Positions 60,281-64,000 of a stretch of DNA of 64,000 nt are shown in pieces. Position 1 is the first letter of the stretch. Each line of letters starts with the position of its first letter. The notes under the pieces are model-generated. The model was given only the letters and a program-made list of their open reading frames with translations. It had not been told where the DNA came from and did no database searches. Both the position numbers and the translations under genes were made by a program. Source of the stretch: Filimonas effusa (GTDB lineage: Bacteria > Bacteroidota > Bacteroidia > Chitinophagales > Chitinophagaceae); NCBI RefSeq assembly GCF_004118675.1, contig NZ_SDHZ01000002.1:992001-1056000 (forward strand), written 5' to 3'.

Positions 60281-61027
60281 ATGGACTTAATGAACAAAGA
60301 AAGGGACATATGGGAAAGTGTGAAGAATGACAATGTGTATTCTGTGCCTGAAGGTTACTTTGATAATCTTGGCAGTGAAGTTATGTCCGCAATATTCCTG
60401 GAATCCGGCAAGCGAAATGCGCAACAGGGTACTTACACCATTCCCGACCACTATTTTCAAGACCTGCCTACGGCCATACTGGCCCAATTAAAAGCCAATC
60501 CAGGCAATATATCCTCCCCTGTTGAAACAGCTGAAGACCACGCTCTTATTGACAATGCATTACTGGCAAGGGTAGGCAACGGCCATACCTATTCTGTGCC
60601 ACAGGGCTATTTTGAAGAATTGCCTGCCCTGTTACTTACCAAGGCCAGCGGTAAGGAAAGACCAAAAGTTATTTCCCTCCGTTCTGTTACGCGCCGCTGG
60701 ATGCCGTATGCAACCGCTGCTGCGCTATCTGGTTTCATGGTACTTGGCGCCTTTATTTTTAGTGGTGATAATGCCCAGCAATCCTCCTCCCAATACTATG
60801 GTAATTTCAATAGTATAGATGTAAAAAAAGGAGTATCAGATCTAAGTGAATCTGAAATAGCCGGTTATCTTAATACACATCCGGCCGTCTACGATTTACG
60901 TAATTCTACCACCCGTCCGGTTGAAGCCGATATACAACGTTCTATAAAACACATCAGTGAAGAAGAGATCACAGATTATTTGCAAGACAACTGGGAGCCA
61001 GGAGAAAGCCCATTAAAGGGGATATAA
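60281..61027 (+). CDS. Membrane-spanning anti-sigma-like protein with VPxGYF repeats
   Basis: 248 aa. Three copies of a Y-[ST]-[VI]-P-x-x-Y-F-x-[DEN]-L motif occur at residues ~20-30, ~52-62 and ~104-114 (YSVPEGYFDNL, YTIPDHYFQDL, YSVPQGYFEEL). A single transmembrane helix lies at ~141-160, followed by a ~85-residue periplasmic tail. The layout (sigma gene upstream, soluble N-terminus, one helix) is that of an anti-sigma factor, but no known anti-sigma family is visible. Starts 37 bp after the sigma factor. Confidence 0.72.
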   Translation: MDLMNKERDIWESVKNDNVYSVPEGYFDNLGSEVMSAIFLESGKRNAQQGTYTIPDHYFQDLPTAILAQLKANPGNISSPVETAEDHALIDNALLARVGNGHTYSVPQGYFEELPALLLTKASGKERPKVISLRSVTRRWMPYATAAALSGFMVLGAFIFSGDNAQQSSSQYYGNFNSIDVKKGVSDLSESEIAGYLNTHPAVYDLRNSTTRPVEADIQRSIKHISEEEITDYLQDNWEPGESPLKGI

Positions 61028-61040
61028 ATTTGAATTAAAG

Positions 61041-61445
61041 ATGAAAAAATATTTCTTTTTCATATCATTTTTACTGTTGCATGGCTATTTTTGCACTGCG
61101 CAGTCTGAAATGGGAGCCAACCGAACGGAAGCTATCAAAATCGCTTTTATCACAAAAGAATTGAATTTGAATCCTGAGGAAGCGCAAAAGTTCTGGCCGG
61201 TTTACAATGAGTACCTTGCTGAGCTGAAAAAGGCAAGGCAAAGCTACAAAGACGATGAGTTGGCATTTGAGGAAGCGATTGTAGGGGTAAGGAAAAAATA
61301 CAAACCGGAATTTAAAAGGCTGCTGAAAACGGATGAGCGGGTTAATAAAACCTACCTGGCGGAAAGAAGGTTCAGGGAGATCCTGAAAAAGGAACTGGAC
61401 AACCGTAAAAAGCTCAGAAAGCCAGCCAATCCCAGAACATACTAA
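61041..61445 (+). CDS. Periplasmic Spy/CpxP-like helical protein
   Basis: 134 aa with a signal peptide (MKKYFFFISFLLLHGYFCTAQ), then a charged, fully helical mature part containing IAFITKELNLNPEEAQKFWPVYNEYLAELK, a pattern seen in Spy/CpxP and zinc-resistance-like proteins. Spy and CpxP are envelope-stress chaperones; a stress-sensing role with the sigma/anti-sigma pair is plausible. Third gene of the operon, 13 bp after the anti-sigma-like gene. Confidence 0.72.
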   Translation: MKKYFFFISFLLLHGYFCTAQSEMGANRTEAIKIAFITKELNLNPEEAQKFWPVYNEYLAELKKARQSYKDDELAFEEAIVGVRKKYKPEFKRLLKTDERVNKTYLAERRFREILKKELDNRKKLRKPANPRTY

Positions 61446-61528
61446 AACGATTTTATCACCAGATAATAAACTCGGTGTTTTTCATAGGTTAGCAACGGCC
61501 AGCTCTGTCTAGGGCGGGCCTATTTTTT

Positions 61529-62269
61529 TTATGCCTGTTTGTACACTGCCGATTTCACGTCGTGGTAAAACAGGAAAGTCCAATGTTCCTTATTACCTTC
61601 TTCCCACCATAGCTTACGCAGTTCCATACATTTTTTTCCATCGTAGTCGTATTTGGCTACGAAGCGGCTTTTCATCTGTTGCAGCTGGGGGGCATCGTCG
61701 CCTCCAAAGAAAATAGTTTCACCACCTTCTTTTATCCAATACACCTGGTGAAAAGGGCTATGTCCGCCAGTGATCTGGTAGCTGATATAGCCATCTATTT
61801 CGCCGTCGCCATTCAGCAGGGTCACCTGCGGGTTATTTTCGAGCACCGCTAATTCTTCGGGCATAAAGGACGGGAAGCCTGTTTCGAAGGCATACTCCAG
61901 TTCTTGCTGTTGTATATAATAGGTGGCATTGGGGAACGTGATATGATAGTTGCCCAGTTTATCGCGATAGCTAACGCCGCCTGCATGGTCTTTATGCAGG
62001 TGCGTCATGAGCACTTTTGTAATCTGAGCGGGTTCGATACCATTTTCACGCAGGTTCCTGATGAGCTGCAATTCTCCTTCTACGGAAAAGCCAAGGCCGG
62101 CATCGAGGAGCAATATATCTTTTTCAGTGATCACGACAAAGGGCTGTACTTCTACCAGCAGGCTTCCTGCCGCCCTATTCTGGATATCATCGGTATCCAT
62201 GTTAAAGGGAACCAGTACTTTGGTTTTGTCTACTGTAAACGAACCTTCGGACAAGGGAATAACTTTCAT
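61529..62269 (-). CDS. MBL-fold metallo-hydrolase
   Basis: 246 aa from the start at 62269 (MKVIPLSEGSFTVDKTK). The zinc motif MTHLHKDHAGG contributes H90, H92, D94 and H95; GGHSPFHQVYWI and FGGDDAPQL supply further ligands. The family contains hydrolases of lactones, phosphodiesters and others; no specific activity can be assigned. Minus strand, 32 bp from rodA in the same orientation. Confidence 0.9.
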   Translation of the reverse strand: MKVIPLSEGSFTVDKTKVLVPFNMDTDDIQNRAAGSLLVEVQPFVVITEKDILLLDAGLGFSVEGELQLIRNLRENGIEPAQITKVLMTHLHKDHAGGVSYRDKLGNYHITFPNATYYIQQQELEYAFETGFPSFMPEELAVLENNPQVTLLNGDGEIDGYISYQITGGHSPFHQVYWIKEGGETIFFGGDDAPQLQQMKSRFVAKYDYDGKKCMELRKLWWEEGNKEHWTFLFYHDVKSAVYKQA

Positions 62270-62301
62270 AAACACAAAATTCAAAAGTCAAAAAATCCAG
62301 A

Positions 62302-63642
62302 TCATCTCAACACCATATGCCTGTCTGCATCGAGCCGCACCATAATGAATATCAGGATCGTGAAAGTCAGGAGCGATGAACCGCCATAACTGATCAGGGG
62401 TAACGGGATACCTATGATAGGGAATAAACCTATGGTCATACAAACATTGATAGCGATATGAAAAAACAGGATACTGGCTACGCTATAGGCATATACCCTG
62501 CTGAAAGTGCTTCGTTGGCGTTCTGCTATCCGTACGATCCGGAAGAGCAGCAGCATATAAATTCCGAGAAAGAGAAAGCAACCTGTAAAGCCAAAGGCTT
62601 CGCCCAGCGAGGTAAAGATAAAGTCGGTATGCTGTTCCGGCACATATTTACCCCTTGTTTGTGTTCCTTTCAGGAAGCCGCGGCCTACCATTCCGCCTGA
62701 GCCAATGGCTATTTTACTTTGCCGTACGTTGTAATCGTCCGGTTTTTTTACGGGTTTATCGGCAGCAGATGCTTCGTTGGCGCTTTTGTTCTGGCTACAG
62801 TCGTATTCTTTACCCACCATGCTGTAGATACGGGTGCTCTGGTAGCAGTGGAATACATTATTGAAGATGTAAGGGACTGCAAAACGTTGTACGCCAACGC
62901 AGACGCCCCAGATCAGTACTATTGCGATCAACAGGCCGTTATTTCTTTTTACCTGCCTGCGCATGATATAGATGGTAATAGCTGCAATACCTGTAAGGAT
63001 GATGGCCAGCAGGTTGGGTTCCATGATAAGTGTTGCCACAACCAGCACCCCGAAGGAGGCGCCAACTATAAGAATCCAGGAAGGCAGCCCTTCACGGAAC
63101 ATAACGATAAAGAAGGATGCATACACCAACGCCAGGCCTGTTTCGTTCTGCAGGATGGATAAGGCGGCAGGCGCCAATGCAATGACAGCTGCTATGAGCT
63201 GTGAGGTAGGTTTGGAGAAGTCAGTTTCCTGTCGCGATATATATTTTGATAATGCTAGCGCCGCAAAGATCTTACAAAGTTCTGCGGGCTGCAGGTTAAA
63301 GCCACCTCCCAGCGGGATCCAGCTTTTGGAACCGTTAATGTTTTTACCCAATACAAACGTAGCCAGCATCAGCAGTATACCGAAGGCATACATCAGATTG
63401 GCGAAAGCCGTATACAGTTTGCTATCGCTTAACAGCACAAACACAACCATCAATGCGCAGATGCCGGCAAACAGCAGTTGTTTACTGTAGTTGGTTTTGC
63501 CAGATAAAAAGCCGGCTAATACGTTGGTATCCTGGCGATACTCTACCATGAAGATGCAGAGGATACCTATTGCCACCAATACAGCATATAATAATACCAC
63601 CAGCCAGTCTACGCCTTTTGATATAGAATTGTCCTGAGTCAT
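62302..63642 (-). CDS. rodA: Rod shape-determining protein RodA (SEDS family)
   Basis: 446-aa SEDS glycosyltransferase that polymerises lipid II into glycan strands during side-wall synthesis, working with PBP2. About ten membrane helices; conserved SEDS stretches include GGGFNLQPAELCKIFAALALS and, in the large loop and C-terminal half, GRGFLKGTQTRGKYVPEQHTDFIFTSLGEAFGF and GIPLPLISYGGSSLL. It starts 3 bp after the mrdA stop, so the two are an operon. The charged insert near residues 285-300 (CSQNKSANEASAADKPVKK) is longer than in typical homologues. Confidence 0.96.
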   Translation of the reverse strand: MTQDNSISKGVDWLVVLLYAVLVAIGILCIFMVEYRQDTNVLAGFLSGKTNYSKQLLFAGICALMVVFVLLSDSKLYTAFANLMYAFGILLMLATFVLGKNINGSKSWIPLGGGFNLQPAELCKIFAALALSKYISRQETDFSKPTSQLIAAVIALAPAALSILQNETGLALVYASFFIVMFREGLPSWILIVGASFGVLVVATLIMEPNLLAIILTGIAAITIYIMRRQVKRNNGLLIAIVLIWGVCVGVQRFAVPYIFNNVFHCYQSTRIYSMVGKEYDCSQNKSANEASAADKPVKKPDDYNVRQSKIAIGSGGMVGRGFLKGTQTRGKYVPEQHTDFIFTSLGEAFGFTGCFLFLGIYMLLLFRIVRIAERQRSTFSRVYAYSVASILFFHIAINVCMTIGLFPIIGIPLPLISYGGSSLLTFTILIFIMVRLDADRHMVLR

Positions 63643-63645
63643 TGG

Positions 63646-64000
63646 TTATACGCGTTGATAGGTTGGTTTAGGTTTATTACGTTGTTCGTCGGGCAATACT
63701 GCTGCCGGTGTTCGCCTGATCCGTTTGTTCCCGGTGTCTTTGCCGGCCGGTTGCTGGGGAGCGTCGATGCGGTATTGTCTGATATTGCTGTTGCTGGAAT
63801 CTACTTCGGTTTGTTCTTCTATTACCAGCGTATCGTTCATTGCCTTCTGGGCTTTTACCTGGGCAATACTGTCTTTAATTCTTGCCATGCGGGACAGGCT
63901 ATCCATTGCCCTGCGCATACGTTCGGGAATGAGGTTCATTTTGGCGATGTTTTCCGCTTTGTCTTTCCGTTCTTTTCCTGCGATAGAATCTTTCAGGTAT
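63646..64000 (-). CDS. mrdA: Penicillin-binding protein 2, C-terminal tail (cut by window edge)
   Basis: Only the last ~117 residues are in the window: a charged region ending (LKDSIAGKERKDKAENIAK) followed by MNLIPERMRRAMDSLSRMAR and a Lys/Gln/Pro-rich C-terminus. Position directly upstream of rodA and the composition match the tail that follows the transpeptidase domain of Bacteroidota PBP2. Identification rests on context; the catalytic domain is outside the window. Confidence 0.78.
   Translation of the reverse strand, partial: YLKDSIAGKERKDKAENIAKMNLIPERMRRAMDSLSRMARIKDSIAQVKAQKAMNDTLVIEEQTEVDSSNSNIRQYRIDAPQQPAGKDTGNKRIRRTPAAVLPDEQRNKPKPTYQRV

Overview
The window is a piece of a Bacteroidota chromosome, most likely from the Chitinophagaceae (Chitinophaga/Niastella-like). 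The evidence is a fused CcoN-CcoO cbb3 oxidase, a SusC/SusD pair, a split transketolase, DUF6934 and TlpA/DUF4369 proteins, lipoproteins with Bacteroidota-style N-termini, and many upstream regions carrying the Bacteroidota -7 promoter motif TAnnTTTG. The species is inferred from gene content only. I saw no tRNA, rRNA, CRISPR array, complete insertion sequence or prophage.

Layout. 1-4.3 kb: serS (partial), a small conserved gene, gcvH, an ECF sigma/anti-sigma pair, a VanZ-like protein and a CpsB-type phosphatase. 4.4-15.7 kb: a complete high-affinity cbb3 oxidase locus, with ccoS-ccoNO-ccoQ-ccoP-ccoG-ccoH and a TauE/SafE-like membrane protein, then ccoI with a hemerythrin-like gene, and an FNR-type regulator. 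Three TGA-N6-TCA boxes lie upstream of the three minus-strand units, at helically phased distances from -7 elements. 15.8-19.6 kb: M23 peptidase and alaS, divergent. 19.8-25 kb: an AT-richer accessory island with a DUF6934 gene pair, an MNT-HEPN-like protein behind a palindrome, small HTH genes (one frameshifted), orphan proteins and three candidate structured RNAs. 25-31 kb: DUF4197 lipoprotein, a 24-bp tandem array, a double-PDZ protein, gatB, a TlpA-like thioredoxin and a retropepsin-like protein. 31-43 kb: a SusC/SusD/lipoprotein operon, an MMPL transporter and a large TolB-like outer-membrane protein. 43-50 kb: an MBL hydrolase, a secreted protein with a caspase-fold-like His/Cys dyad, a PhoB/PhoR-like two-component pair, a transglutaminase-like protein and a FUSC-like protein. 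50.7-57.5 kb: a truncated lipoprotein, a beta-helix-like lipoprotein with its TonB receptor, divergent from a DUF47 (PhoU-like) gene and a Pit phosphate transporter. 57.5-64 kb: galE, transketolase C-terminal subunit, a second ECF sigma/anti-sigma/periplasmic operon, another MBL hydrolase, rodA and the end of mrdA.

How it fits together. The cbb3 genes form a microaerobic respiration module with its copper ATPase, assembly factors, a hemerythrin-like protein and its probable oxygen sensor. The TonB receptor, lipoprotein, DUF47 and Pit genes look like a phosphate-uptake module; the shared promoter region has 11-bp-phased direct repeats as expected for a PhoB-type regulator, and a PhoB/PhoR-like pair lies 9 kb away.

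The most unusual signals are a 102-bp repeat present twice (30.3 kb and 43.9 kb) in convergent intergenic spaces, in opposite orientations, 90% identical, with substitutions that keep two hairpins paired (a candidate dispersed structured RNA); a riboswitch-like element with competing stems at 21.98-22.07 kb; the phased FNR boxes; and the predicted clan-CD-like secreted protein. Starts were often moved inward from the longest reading frame where a signal peptide, promoter or family pattern required it.
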